Positions 36,601 through 48,601 are shown, counted from the first letter of the stretch. The stretch: 64,000 nt of DNA from Sophora flavescens (GCA_030762895.1 CM061062.1:132911104-132975103); one strand, 5' to 3'. Translations and numbers: made by a program. The notes: generated by a model not told the origin, from the sequence alone.

Positions 36601-37175
36601 AAGCAGCAACCTTTGCTCCATTTCCAACTCGTAGGTCGACTTCGCCCTTTGCCAATGGTCTACTCCTGTTTAGATCCTGCACATTTGTACAAATGTGAGA
36701 ACCACATCCGGTATCTAATACCCATGATGCAGAAGTAGATAAATTGACTTCTATAACAAACATACCGAAAGTGGAAGTCTCACTTCCCTTCTTCTTCTTG
36801 CTTTCTTCCGGGTATTTTGGGCAGTTCCTCTTGCTTGCTTGCTCTTGGTAGAGCAGCTTGAGGTGCATGATCATATCGTACGCCTCCATGGTCTCATGTT
36901 GCTTTTGCAGCTCGGAGGTCATGGCGGCAAGCATAAGACAGCCCACGTCTAAGGCGTCATCCCCGATGCTTCTTATAAGCATCCCCTGTCAGCCCTAGGA
37001 GCACTTGAAGCTGGTGGCTTCTCGGGAATAGGCTCCTCAAGAACATACAGCTTTTTCTCATGTTTGAGGACAATCCTCAAGTTTCTGTACCAGTCCGAGA
37101 AAATTCGTTCCGGATAGTTTGTCCTTCTCAAGGACGGATCGCAATGACAAAGTTACTTGATGTGTTTGATGCCAT
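33654..37175 (-). pseudogene. Ty1/copia gag-pol, disrupted
   Basis: Minus-strand order: gag start (ATG at 37175) with 'LYVLEEPIPEKP' and 'MEAYDMIMHLKLLYQEQA'; protease 'WVLDTGCGSHIC' (36690-36730); integrase zinc-binding 'WHYRLGHINEKRI' and 'CESCLLGK', then catalytic region 'SDVCGPL', 'RSDRGGEY' and 'GVSERRNRTLLDM'; RT 'WQMDVKTAFLNG' and 'YVDDILLIGN' (about 34644-34615); RNase H 'SRSQFGYVFCLNGGAVSWKS', 'DSTIEAEYIAAS' and terminal 'ADPLTKPL', stop at 33654. Defects: gag jumps from 'LYQEQA' to 'KRNCPKYPEE', losing the middle of gag and most of the zinc knuckle; a stop (34645-34647) just before YVDD; and frameshifts near 34240, 35180, 35430, 35700 and 36155. Confidence 0.9.
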
Positions 37176-38230
37176 GGTAATCTACAGAGATAAATATGCA
37201 AAGTATAAGTATCATGCCATGAAGTTATTTAATAAGGTCTTTAATTAAATACGCCTCCCACTATTTTACTCAAAACAATGACCCTCATCATTGATTCGGA
37301 AAATCCCGTTGGAAGATTTTCTAGTGGGCCAAGATCCATATTTCACCTAGCTTTAAGTCGACTTTGGTGATCACCCAAAATTCGGTTATTTAGGTAGGAA
37401 ATACTTTCCGATTGCATCTCATGCAACTCTTGGATAGTTGGGTGAATAACTCTTATTCTAATCCATCACATGGACTAAAGCCCAACTTATGAGCCTCTAA
37501 GCCTTTCAATCCTATTGAAGTTGGCTTAGTTAAGTCGAACCCAATGGATAGCGAGTTGAACATTACATTTGTCCCATCGCGCCTTACTATTATAGATAAA
37601 GGTACCCCGCTTTGGCGGACCCACACTTAATCGATAGTAGTCTTGACGAGTGCCATGCATCGGAAGGCCTTTAAATGTGACTTAATATTTCCTTTTGAGG
37701 GATTTGATTAAAACCTGATCTCATCATTTGTTAAACTCTTTAACTTACTATTTTCATACATGCATCTCATACATATATTAGTTAAACATCTTTTAACATA
37801 CTATATACATACATGCATCTCATACATATATAAGGTAAATAAATGTGATATGGTTATGGCCCCTAACGCATTGATTCTCCCAAGCCAATGAGAGAATCTA
37901 AACTAAAACCTAGGAGCGTCCAAGCTTCTCCAAGCAAGATCTCCCACGTGATAGCGTTTCTTGTCTCCATCATTACATTACATAAACAGAAACCTCATTT
38001 TACATATGAGGGGAGTGAGATGAGAAAAGAAGATACATATGGAATATAAGAGAAAGGCATGGCACGCAGGCCGTATTTCAAAATATAAACCAAAAGGTAA
38101 AAGGACTAAGGCCATAACCATTCACCATACATCACCAAATAAATAGTAACAACCAATAATAACACATAATCATTATTATTATTAATTTCATAAATTAGAG
38201 ATTTCAAAATCTGAATTTTGAAAACATAAT

Positions 38231-38293
<63 letters not shown>

Positions 38294-38782
38294 AATCACA
38301 TTTATTATAATAGATGTTACTATAAATCATATTTATTGCAATTGTTATTACCACAAATCACATTTATTATCAATCATATTTATTGTAAATGACATAAATC
38401 ACATTTATTGCAATTGTTGTTACCACAAATCACATTTATTGTAATTGACATAAATCACATTTATTCAATTAACATAAATCACATTTATTGTAACAAATCA
38501 CATTTATTGTAATTGATATAAATCACATTTCAAAATCTGAATTTTGAAAACGTAACATATATATAATAAATCACATTTATTATAATTGATGTTACTATAA
38601 ATCACATTTATTGTAATTGATATAAATCACATTTCAAAATCTGAATTTTGAAACCGTAACATATATATAATAAATCACATTTATTATAATTGATGTTACT
38701 ATAAATCACATTTATTGTGATTGATATAATTATTAAATGGTGACATAAAATTTCAAAATTTGAATTTCGGAATTTCCAGCAC
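37176..38782 (-). other. Copia leader region with (AT)n and tandem array
   Basis: Non-coding leader between the 5' LTR and gag. Includes an AT run (about 38230-38290) and many copies of AAATCACATTTATTGTAATTG-like 20-25-mers between about 38294 and 38725. Confidence 0.7.
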
Positions 38783-40190
38783 TGTTGGGAATTTGCGTAT
38801 AAAACAAAAGAAACGCAGCGGAAAAAATTCCCATCGAAGGATCCTTGCGAATGGTCATGATTCATGATTCGAGAGTTTACCTCTTGAAGCGATGGCTGTT
38901 TGTTGAAATTCGTCTATCACGAACACCGCACGAACGGTGTGTCTAGAGGTATCCACACGAGCGGATTCCGTGAGCGTCCAACGTCACGAACCGAAGCGTC
39001 TCTGTCTCACAGTGCTAGCTTCAAAACCGAGACTTTGTTGTTCACACTTACTCTCTTTTGTGCGGCTAGGTTATCAACCGTGTGGGCACAACAACTTAAG
39101 TGGTCTACTTATAGTATCACCTCCTTAAGTGAGTTAGTGAGCAACATTTGACCTAAGCCCATCTACTATGCGCTAGGCCCAATAGGAAAGTCCAACTTTC
39201 TTTTAATGCTTCTTTTAATCCGCTCTTTTGTGTGTGACCCTATAGGTTCCCAATACGTTAGCAATAATATTAAATCCCATTTAATATTACAAACAGTGAG
39301 CGGTATCTAGCAATACATCACTGCTACCTAAGTAGTGAGAAAGTCAGTGATTTGACGAAACCTTTCTGTGACAAATATTCATGTGCATTGTTATCCCTTT
39401 GTCCATATATCTATATTGAACACAAGGCATAGAATGTGTCACCCTTGTATGGTTCAATATCATGTTCCCTGATACCCGAGTAGACTTAACAACAAATGAG
39501 GTCAATATCTCATATTGACTCATTTCAAAGACGGCCATGCATTTTACAGTCTCACTCTATCAGGGGGCCCACAGATATTACTCCTATTATGTAGGAGGGA
39601 CAAATTCCATCTAGGTCACTCACATCCCTCTGCATGGCTCGTGGTATGCCCAATGATCGTCTTTATAATCATCCTATTACAGATGACGTTTGACGATATT
39701 AAAGCACACGACTCCTCATGTAGGGATCGTAGTGATTTCAGGTCGAAGGATTACATACACTATTGTCACTATGAGAACTACTTATGACACTCACATAATG
39801 CTCCATGTAGTGTTCTCATGGTGGGTCAATCCAGTACATCATTACCTTAATGCGTACCTATGTGGCAACTCGATATCTCATATCTATGACCCGTGAGATG
39901 TGGTCATCAGTCTGCACACATAATAGTCTCAATTGTATTATTATTGTCCTTATTAATAAAATACTTGACTACGGATATTTAAGAATAGGATTTCATTGTT
40001 CAATAGTGTCTCACGATCAAGTCATATACTTGATATTCTATTGAACAGAAATTTCTATTCTAAGGACTTTATTATGTTTAAACAAGTAACACAATAAACT
40101 GGAATGCCTCATATCATATATATATATGAAATAGCAAGATACAAATGTAAGTCTAAAGAAATACATTGGCCTCTAGGGCTTACACCAACA
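38783..40190 (-). repeat. Copia 5' LTR (1408 bp)
   Basis: On the minus strand it begins TGTTGGTGTAAGCC and ends TTCCCAACA. Standard TG...CA ends. The usual copia primer-binding site TGGTATCAGAGC is not seen next to it; GTGCTGGAAATTCC is there instead. Confidence 0.85.
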
Positions 40191-40404
40191 GTTAATTATG
40201 GTTTGAATTACTTTTTTCGTTGAACAAATATGACTTGAATAACATTTTTTGTAGAACAAATTGTTTGAATAACTTAATTGGCTTGAATTATGATGTTAAT
40301 TTTTTTGTTAATGCATTCATATAAGAATAATAATTATTTATTTATCTAGTTTAACAATAATGTTAAGCTATAAATTAAGTTTATAATTAAAAAAAACATA
40401 TATT

Positions 40405-40700
40405 TCCCATGGATGATCCGTGGGAAACATTTCCTAGGGATTATTCCGTGGGAGAAGTTTCCCAGGGATTATTCCATGGGAGAAGTTTCCCATGGATTAT
40501 CCGTGTGAAAAGTTTCCCAGGGAATAATCCCTGGGAAATTTCCCAAGGGCGTAACCGCGGGGTATTTCCCAGGGCTTTCCTGTGGAAAAAGTTTCCGACC
40601 CCCTGAAAACCGAGGGATCTGAATCCGTGGGTCATCCCTGGGAAAAGTGTACTTTTCCACGGATTTTCTGGATTTCCCAAGGCCTTTGGCCTTGGGAAAC
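40405..40700. repeat. Right subterminal repeat zone of the CACTA element
   Basis: Multiple TTTCCCAGGGATTATTCC-like and TTCCCATGGATTATCCGT-like units in both orientations, matching the left subterminal motif TTTCCC(A)nGG. Confidence 0.75.
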
Positions 40701-40719
40701 AACGAAAATTCTTGTAGTG

Positions 40720-41062
40720 GAAGATGTACGAACATGAAACAAGGAACCGGTTCAACAATCTTTAAAGGGGTTGATGATTTACAGGATTTAGGAGGAGGCC
40801 AAGTGACCAGAGTTGGATCATCATTAGGCTTTTGAGAAAAGTCCTTCCTTTATGAGAATATCGAGAGCTCCTTCATAACACGGAAGAGGCTCAATTTTCT
40901 TGTGGTTCCTACCCATGGACCATTATCCGGATCTGATCTTCTTTTTGGTGGAGGAGGTGGTTTACACCCTCCTTTCTTTTTCCATTTCTTTTTTGCTATT
41001 GGAAGCAGAGTCTCATCATCACTATCATCATTGTGCATAGAACAATCACATCCTGGGTCACA
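40720..41062 (-). pseudogene. Polyprotein-like remnant, piece 2 of 3
   Basis: The minus-strand frame includes 'HNDDSDDETLLPIAKKKWKK' and 'GGCKPPPPPKRRSDPDNGP', a Lys-rich and Pro-rich low-complexity region just after a Cys-containing segment. It is bounded by the CACTA element on the left and the solo LTR on the right. Removing the insertions and one target copy each puts this piece in register with 52357-52600 upstream and 24013-24389 downstream. The family is unresolved; a retroelement or endogenous pararetrovirus-like polyprotein is the best guess. Confidence 0.5.
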
Positions 41063-42661
41063 TGTGACACCCCAATTTTTCCTCTTTCTAAGATCGGTAT
41101 AAATATAAATAAACGTTTATATTTTTATCAGAAACTTAGAAAATGATTTTGGGAAAACCAAAGTCATATTCATATCATACTTATTTTTATAAGTACACGG
41201 TGAAATTTTTTGTTGAAAATTCAGACGGAACCCGGTCTGCGTTTTCACTGACAGTAAGATTTTATTGATCAGAAAACCTAATTTTGACCCAAGAATGAAA
41301 TGAATAGATTTTATATCTAATTTTCAACAATAAAGGTTATTTTGAAAATTTTTAAAATAAATAAGTTATTATACTCGATTTGGGCGTAAAACCCTAAATC
41401 GCGTAATCGACGGAGTCGAGAACGGACGTGCAGAGACAAAATCCGACGTCGGATGCTGGGACCTCTTGCCACCTAGGGTGGTGAGTCATATGGATGACTC
41501 ACTCATGTCATGATTGCTTTTAAATAAATATATATATATTTCTTTAAAATAGTATAAAGACTATTTTACCCTTGGACGATTTTACCCTTGAACTTTCATT
41601 GAAATGCCAAGTTTGTCCTTACAAATTGTGGACACAAATCAGCCACATCACTAATCACTCCTCACCACATGTTTGTCATGATGGTTTTTTTGGAAATTAC
41701 CATTTTGTCCTTAATGTTGGATTTTATCACAAAAGTGCCATTTTGTAAGATTACTCCTTTGTCGCTAAAAATTTATGTTTGGACCCTTATGCCCTTGAAA
41801 AACATGACCAAACCCTCCCTAGTGAGCCCATTTCACTTCTATAAAAGACCATCTTCTTCATCAACTTTGCCATTTTCCATTAAAACTCCTAAGTTACATA
41901 GCATGATTTTGTGAAGCAAGTCCTTGGATCTTCACTTGTTTTTTATCTTCAAGAGGTGAATTCTATTCTCCTTCCCTAATCATGTCTATGTTCTTCAATA
42001 AGTTTCATGATTCAAAGTCTATTTCATCTATGTTCATCACTTTTAAGTTTCTAGATCTAGAACTTTGAAAAATCACCATAAATCATAGAAAAATCCTAAA
42101 AATATGAAACCAATTTTTGTAATCCTATTATTACCCCTATATTCTAGATTTAGAAGCTAGCATCAAACAAAATTTTTGAACCTATTTAACCTAAGGAGGC
42201 AGAACTTAGGGGTTTTTTTTTTGGGGGGGGAGGGGAGGGATTTTGTTCATTTTCTTTACAAGATTCAACCTTATAAGCTATATAGGTATTAGATCTATGT
42301 TGTTTGAGTTAAATTAGAGTCTCTAAACCATTTTAATGGTCATGGCCGAAAATCATTTGTTGAAGGATTGGAAGATTTAATTTCAATCTTTATGCCATGA
42401 TCATTGATTTAGGGTTTTAAGTGATTATAAATCACTAATCCAAGAGTTTAGAAATTTTAAGGATTTTGAACCCCAAAGTCATCCCTTGACCGAAACCAAC
42501 ATGTAGGGTTTTAGGCTTGATTTAGTTGTTTGTTTGTTGATTGAGTGTTATTTTTGATGAAGGACAAGCTAGATTATCGTGTACGTGCATTGACGGTTTT
42601 CGGATTCACGTCAAAGTTTTAAAGCAGAAGCTAAGTTCTTCGAGAGGTAAGTGGAGCTTAC

Positions 42662-44297
42662 TGATGTTACGTAAGTCGACGCTCGCGTGCGATTCCGGCA
42701 AGTGTACCGGATTGCCGTCAAGTAATAAAAGATATCGAACCCACAGAGACTGTGTTCTCGAATCGCAATCGGTTTCGAATCGATTAGATCTGGACACTTT
42801 TAGAGGGTTTTGAAAAAGGTTTGAATTGAGAGATAAACAAACAAAATCAATTAAAACAGAAAACAAATGTTTTTGGGGTTTTAGATTTAAACGGATTCCT
42901 AGGGATTTGGGTTACCTTTGAGGCTGTTTATGTTGCTAATCTGATTTACCTTCGTTGATTACCGAAATTGCCTTGAAGGCGAGTTTATCCTCTAATAGCT
43001 TAAGCTCCCTCTCGGGTTACAAAAGCCGTGCCCAATTGACCCGACCCCTACTCTCGTGGTAGTCGATCCCAGATTGGACCCTTTGTGTTCCGTGACAACT
43101 CGTTGCTCCTCGAGGGACGGCTTCTAACTCTCGTGATTTCAGTCCCAAGTCTGACTTCTATAGGTCCGACACCCAAGTTCACCGCTAGGTTCCTCCTTGG
43201 AATGTCTCAGTCATGCAAATAACCTAAGTTCACCGCTAGGTTCCTCCTTGGATCATCCACATCTCACAAACCAGTGGCCGCCGAATTTTACGAGTGAAAT
43301 ACCCTAGAAATCCTAAGTTCACCGCTAGGTTCCTCCTTAGAACGTCTACGTCACGCAAATAAGCGGTTGCCGAATTTACGAGTGATTAACACACTAGAAA
43401 TCAGATCTAAAACAATAACGAAATCAACAACGATTTTACATCAAATCAACAACATTTACAAAACTCGGGCAGAGCCCCAATCCCTAGAAACAAACTACTA
43501 CTCCAGTCTTGCCATGGAGATGACAAGCTGGGTTGACAACATAGTGAAAATCAGAAAAGAGAAGAGAGGAGAAGAGGAGAAGAGAGATCTATATTGTAGC
43601 CAAAAGATGTCCTAGATGATATGGATGTGATCCTTCTCATCCCATTGTGTCCCTGATGTGATCTGCCTGGTCCTTATTTATAGATGTGGGAAGATAGAGT
43701 CCCAATCTAACTCAAATTCTGATCCAAATTCGGTTTCTTCAGGTCCAAGTAATGCGCGTCACGGCCGTGATGGCCATCACGGCCAGGCCGTGACGGTCTC
43801 TGCTTCTGGTACTTTTACAAAATCCAGCATTCTCGCGACGCGAAATGTTGCTCGCGACGCGAGCCTTCCTTTCATGGCCCGTGATGAATTTCACGGCTGG
43901 GCCGTGATGTGCTCTGACTTGTGGTGGTTTTGGGTCACGGCCGTGATGGTTATCACGGCCAGGCCGTGACAGACTCTGACTTCAGCCTTTGTTCTTTTTC
44001 AGTTTTGCTCGATCATGGCCGTGATGGGCATCACGGCGAGGCCGTGATGGGCATCACGGCGAGGCCGTGATGGGCTCTGTTTGGCTCATTTTCTTCAGTT
44101 TTAAAGCTCCATCTTCATCCAAACTTCATCATGGTTGATCTTGAGCATTTTACCCTTGATATCTGCAAAACAACACACGAAAACCGCCTTACCCGTTCCA
44201 AAGGAAAATTAACCTAAAATCTAATAAAAATATGCATAAACTACATGAAAATGCATGCAAAATGATGGACAAAGATGAGGTGAAATCACACTCATCA
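42662..44297 (-). repeat. Athila-like LTR (3' LTR)
   Basis: Contains three copies of the 26-bp unit AAGTTCACCGCTAGGTTCCT(CCTTGG) at about 43168, 43228 and 43315, and five GGCCGTGA palindromic units between 43758 and 44071. Confidence 0.88.
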
Positions 44298-46138
44298 AAT
44301 CACCCCAAGCTTAAAACTTTGCTTGTCCTCAAGCAATTACTCAGGCCATAAGATAAATCAATCAAAGCGTGGATAGTGAACCAAAAACCCTAGAAGCTAA
44401 TCCAAGTAATAGGCATTTTTAATAAGCACTCAAGAGATAATCAAGTTCAAGTCCAATTAGAAGCTTAGGTTCTTCAAGTTCATGTTCTCACTGATTTGGG
44501 CACTCGTCTCACCTCACTCAAGTGTTTTAGGGTTTATGACAATTCACTCCATTTCCTCAAGGAAAGTATTTTACCATAAGCTTGACTATTAACCAAATCT
44601 CCACTTTATTAATGAAAACACTTAAGAATCAAGAGGTCTTTTCCTTTGGTTGTAATGTGGCCATGGGATTTATTGTAAGGTGGGAAAATCAAGGAAAAGG
44701 GAATTTCAAGAAGGCTAAACAGATTATCAAACATTACAAAGCATGACACCTTCTAAAATACCTTTTAGGGGACTTTGATTTACTTTTCCACCTTTCTTCC
44801 TTCTATTATTATTTTTTTTTTCTTTTTCTTTTTCTTTTCATTTCTCACTTTCTTTGTGATCCCCTTCTCCATTTTTTTTTCTCGTTTATTTCATGTTATA
44901 TGTTTGGAGAAGGGGAGATTTATAGCTCAAGAGAAATTACTTTCTAACCCTTTTTTTTTTTTCATCCCATACTTTTTTCAACTACCATTTTGCCCTTTTT
45001 GTAATACTTTAAAAGGTGCCATACCAAGCATTATTTATCAAAGTAATTCAAGGTACCAAGAAAAGTATTTTATCTTTAGGCTCAAAATTGGGCAACTAAG
45101 GGGTAGCATTTATCATTCAAAGCTCGGGAGGCCAGAAAAATACCTAGTGCCTCAATCATTTCCAAAAATGTTTTCAGAAATTTTTAAGTTTTGAAATGGT
45201 TTCAAGTCAAGTTCTAGAAAATACAGTCCAAGAGGAATTACAACACTCTATCACAAGAAATGGGGTAGATTTAGTGGATACCCCTATTTGGCTCAAAATC
45301 TTACATTTAGTAGTTCAAAAATCAGTGAGGAACACAAATCTGAGGAACCACATGCTAATTATCAACTATCAAATGACTATCTCAAGAATTTTTATTTTTA
45401 GCCATATCACAAGAATAATGAAAAATTGGGTTCAAAATTCACTATCTCATTTCATTTGGCTCCAAGTTCTCACAATCGGATGCATGTTCTAAGTGAGGGG
45501 CAATCTAGAGAATGTGATCATACCAATCTATGCCTATGTGAATGCAATATGAATGCAACAATGCAAATGCAAAAATAAATACCCCTACCCCAAGCTTGAT
45601 TACTTACATTGTCTCCAATGTAAATAATCAAGTCGGAGAGAGGAGAAAAATTGGAACAACTTACCGAGTCGGTAGCGGGTGTTGACTCACATTCCAGTCA
45701 AAACTTGGGTGGAAATTGTATCACGGCCGTGAGGCTCATCACGGGCAGGCCGTGATCGTTTCTGGTTCTCAGGAGTTGCCCTGCCACAGCCGTGATCTAC
45801 ATCACGGCTAGGCCGTGATGCTCTCTGGCTTTGGCATCCTACTCATCACGCCCGTGATGGTTGTCACGGCTAGGTCGTGATCCTTTCTGTGCTCTTGTTT
45901 AGTTCATCACGGCCGTGACAGGGTGTGATGGCCTCTGACTTTATCTTTCTCTGCTCTTCTTCCCTTTCGCAACCTAAAAACACTAGACAAACCTATTAAT
46001 GATATTTTTGCCTCTTGATCTTCTCAAATTATTCAAGAGGTTAAATAAAAAAAACAAAAGGAAAAAGGGAAAGAAAACTTGGGTTGCCTCCCAAGAAGTG
46101 CTTGTTTACGGTCCTAAGCTTGACCAAACTTCCTTCAA
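44298..46138 (-). other. Athila-like 3' untranslated region
   Basis: No coding capacity. A short purine-rich stretch lies next to the LTR (minus strand GCTTGGGGTGATT). Four more GGCCGTGA palindrome units lie at 45721-45931. Pyrimidine-rich runs are present around 44800-44980. Confidence 0.6.
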
Positions 46139-48466
46139 TCAACCGGGGTCGGCTGGGCATAGAAGTGCAGGAACACTTCTCTTCCAAGGAGCTCCTTCAA
46201 AAAGCCGTTTCTGCTCATACGGCCAATAACGCTTCCGTTTCGCTCTTTTCTCTTGGAGCTTCCTTGCCTTCCTTCCTTCCGGCGGAAGTTTTGTTTTTGC
46301 ATGGACAGCAACTCCAACTCCATCACTGCTGGGTGCATCATTAGCCTTGCATATCTTCGGAGTTGCTTCCATGTTCAGTTCTTCTTTTACCACTGGAGAC
46401 GTTGTATCAATTCTGCACACATGGCTCTCAAAAGGAGGGTTGTTATAAGAGTTAGTCAACTGAAAATTTACCCCACCTTCCTCTACATTTAGAGAGAGTT
46501 TACCATTCCTTACGTCTATTATTGCTCCAGCGGTTGCCAAGAATGGCCTTCCTAAAATGATGGGGAATTTAGAATTCCCTTTCATATCCAATATCAGGAA
46601 GTCGGTAGGGATGAAGGATTTCCCTACCTTCACAGGAACATTCTCTAGTATGCCTAGAGGAGTCCTACTTGAGCCATCCGCAAATTGTAAGGAGAATTTG
46701 AATGGTCTCAACTCTTTGCTTCCCAACCTTTCCATGATAGTGAGGGACATCAAGCTCGCGCTAGCCCCTAAGTCACATAAGGCTTGGTCAATGTGCACTT
46801 GTTCAATCGAGCAAGAGATGGAGAAACTACCTGGGTCTTTCAGTTTAGTAGGCATTTTAGTCTCTACATCTACTTGCTTTTTCCTGACCAACCTTTGTGG
46901 GAAAGGTATCGGGGGTTGGTACGGTGGTGGAGGGACATACTTCGGTTCTGGCTCTTCCTTTTCGCTTGTGTCCTCCTCCGGTTCCACCTCCATTTCAGCT
47001 ACCCCCACCCCAAGCTTATCATCCCTTAAGTGTATGACATTGCAATGCTCATTGGGATTTGCTTCGGGTTGCCCCGGGAATGCACCCTTAGGTCTCGAGT
47101 ACGTACTGGCTTGTTGGGCAATCTGTGTTTCTAGCATCTTGTTATGAGTTGCTAAGTTGTCTACCTTAGATGCTAGCTCCTTTATTGCTTCGCTCACTGC
47201 CCTTCCTTGTTGTCTAAACTCATCATTCTGTTTTGTCTGAGTTTCAACAAAACTTTCAAATAAAGTCTCGAGTTTAGATATTTGTACCTGAGGATACCTC
47301 AGTGCTGCTCTCTTATTACCTTGACCCTCTTGGAACTCATGGTTGAGCGTGTTGCTGTAGTTGCCGTAGGAGAGGTAAGGGTTGTTCCTTCTTTGGTTGT
47401 AGGGATTTGGGGGAGCATAGTTGGGCAGCTTCGGGTTCGTATCGTAGAAGTTGTTACAAGAGTTCACTTGCTCACCCGGCGCTTGGGATCCATGTGGGCA
47501 TTCCATCATGTCATGTCCCTGCATTCCACAAATCTCACAAACAAGGTTAGTAGCACCTAATGCACTCACATTAGCTCTTTCAAGCCGATCAAAACATTTA
47601 TTAAGTGAGTCTATTTTTGACATAGTAAGATCTGTGCTATTTACCTCAAACTTACCCCCCGAAATCTTGTTCGGGTTATTACCTCTTTCGGAACCCCATT
47701 GGTGGTAGTTGGTGGCGACATTCTCAATGATGTTGAATGCCTCAGTGAGAGGCCTATTCATAAACGCTCCACCGGCTGCAGAATCTAGTGACACCTTCGA
47801 AGAGTAGTCCAATCCGTTATAGAAGGTATGCACTATTAACCACCTCTCGAGTCCGTGATGTGGGCACGACTCCAGCAGTCCCTTGTATCGATCCCAAGCT
47901 TCCGATAATGATTCTCCGTCTTTCTGGAAGAAGCCGGTGATCTGGGTTCTTATGTAGGCCGTCTTGGATGGATGGAAGAATTTCTCCAAGAACGCCTGCT
48001 CCAGTTGGTCCCAAGTAGTCAAAGTGTTAGCGGGGATTTGCTTAAGCCAGGCCTTCGCCTTTCCAGTGAGAGATGAGGGGAACAGTCTCAAACGCACAAC
48101 ATCGACTGAGGCTCCATTAATCCTGATTGCATCGGTGAACTCTAAGAATGTTTCTATATGATCGGTCGGGTCCTCCGAAGGCAATCCTCCGAATTGATGT
48201 TGCCTAATCATGTTGATTAGCATAGGTGGTATGGTATAGTTTTCCGCCTCAATCTCTGGCCTTGCAATCCCAGTTCGCAAGCCTCTCGCATTTGGGGCTG
48301 CGTAGTCCTTCAAAGGTTTTGTATCCGGTTGATTTGCCATGAGTGGAATGGGACTCAACCTTTCTCCCTCTCTTTGTAGTCTTCTACGTCTGTGGAAGGT
48401 TCTCTCGATCTCCGGATCAATCTCACTAAGGCTCCCAAGACTTAGGGATCTTTGCATATAACACAC
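46139..48466 (-). CDS. Athila-like Gag-protease polyprotein (775 residues)
   Basis: An intact frame of 775 residues. Retrotransposon gag domain at about residues 95-235 with 'LRLFPSSLTGKAKAWLKQIP' and 'TWDQLEQAFLEKFF'. Zinc knuckle C-x2-C-x4-H-x4-C at 310-323 (CEICGMQGHDMMEC). A Pro/Glu-rich linker (about 495-525) precedes a retroviral-type aspartic protease at about 535-665 with DLGA at 565-568 and the second motif 'FPIILGRPFLATAGAIID' (about 634-651). Gag would form the particle and the protease would process it. The frame ends in a basic segment at about residues 700-760 and stops at 46139, where the polymerase should continue. The start may be internal (MANQPDTKP, residue 43), since the first residues lie close behind the PBS. 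Being intact, it could supply or use Gag in trans. Confidence 0.88.
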   Translation of the reverse strand: MCYMQRSLSLGSLSEIDPEIERTFHRRRRLQREGERLSPIPLMANQPDTKPLKDYAAPNARGLRTGIARPEIEAENYTIPPMLINMIRQHQFGGLPSEDPTDHIETFLEFTDAIRINGASVDVVRLRLFPSSLTGKAKAWLKQIPANTLTTWDQLEQAFLEKFFHPSKTAYIRTQITGFFQKDGESLSEAWDRYKGLLESCPHHGLERWLIVHTFYNGLDYSSKVSLDSAAGGAFMNRPLTEAFNIIENVATNYHQWGSERGNNPNKISGGKFEVNSTDLTMSKIDSLNKCFDRLERANVSALGATNLVCEICGMQGHDMMECPHGSQAPGEQVNSCNNFYDTNPKLPNYAPPNPYNQRRNNPYLSYGNYSNTLNHEFQEGQGNKRAALRYPQVQISKLETLFESFVETQTKQNDEFRQQGRAVSEAIKELASKVDNLATHNKMLETQIAQQASTYSRPKGAFPGQPEANPNEHCNVIHLRDDKLGVGVAEMEVEPEEDTSEKEEPEPKYVPPPPYQPPIPFPQRLVRKKQVDVETKMPTKLKDPGSFSISCSIEQVHIDQALCDLGASASLMSLTIMERLGSKELRPFKFSLQFADGSSRTPLGILENVPVKVGKSFIPTDFLILDMKGNSKFPIILGRPFLATAGAIIDVRNGKLSLNVEEGGVNFQLTNSYNNPPFESHVCRIDTTSPVVKEELNMEATPKICKANDAPSSDGVGVAVHAKTKLPPEGRKARKLQEKRAKRKRYWPYEQKRLFEGAPWKRSVPALLCPADPG

Positions 48467-48601
48467 AGAGATATGGATACAATAGAAGGAAAAGAATTTT
48501 TTTGATTTTTTTTTTTAATATTTCAGAAATAAAAATCAAACAAAAAGAAAAGGTCTAGAAAAATCAATTCAAAATTTGAATTGAGATTCGAAAAGGCACA
48601 G

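Larger units (their letters stand above)
32380..40190 (-). mobile_element. Ty1/copia LTR retrotransposon, defective, nested in the CACTA element
   Basis: Minus-strand copia. The upstream (5') LTR is 38783-40190 and the downstream (3') LTR about 32380-33639, truncated at its outer end. A polypurine tract (GTGGGAGAT on the minus strand) abuts the 3' LTR at 33640-33652. Coding order gag, protease, integrase, RT, RNase H identifies Ty1/copia. The LTRs differ at roughly a dozen sites by eye over about 1.26 kb. No target duplication is visible. Confidence 0.88.
24390..40719 (+). mobile_element. CACTA (En/Spm-type) transposon, 16.3 kb, carrying a nested Ty1/copia element
   Basis: It begins CACTACAAGAAATTTCG and ends CGAAAATTCTTGTAGTG, the CACTA terminal inverted repeats. 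The flanking 3-bp duplication GAA (24387-24389 and 40720-40722) is exact. Both subterminal zones (about 24400-24820 and 40405-40700) hold many copies of TTTCCCACGG/TTTCCCAGGG-like 10-mers in both orientations, the expected transposase-binding repeats. Plus-strand remnants of a Tnp2-type transposase (26598-30873) and a TnpA-type protein (31105-about 32341) follow. Without the copia insertion the element is about 8.5 kb. Confidence 0.92.

Noticed and set aside
38106..38865. Minus-strand frames of Tyr/Ile-rich protein
   Set aside because: They translate the (AT)n run and the tandem array of the copia leader.
46557..47147. 196-codon plus-strand frame
   Set aside because: Antisense shadow of the Athila-like gag-protease frame.
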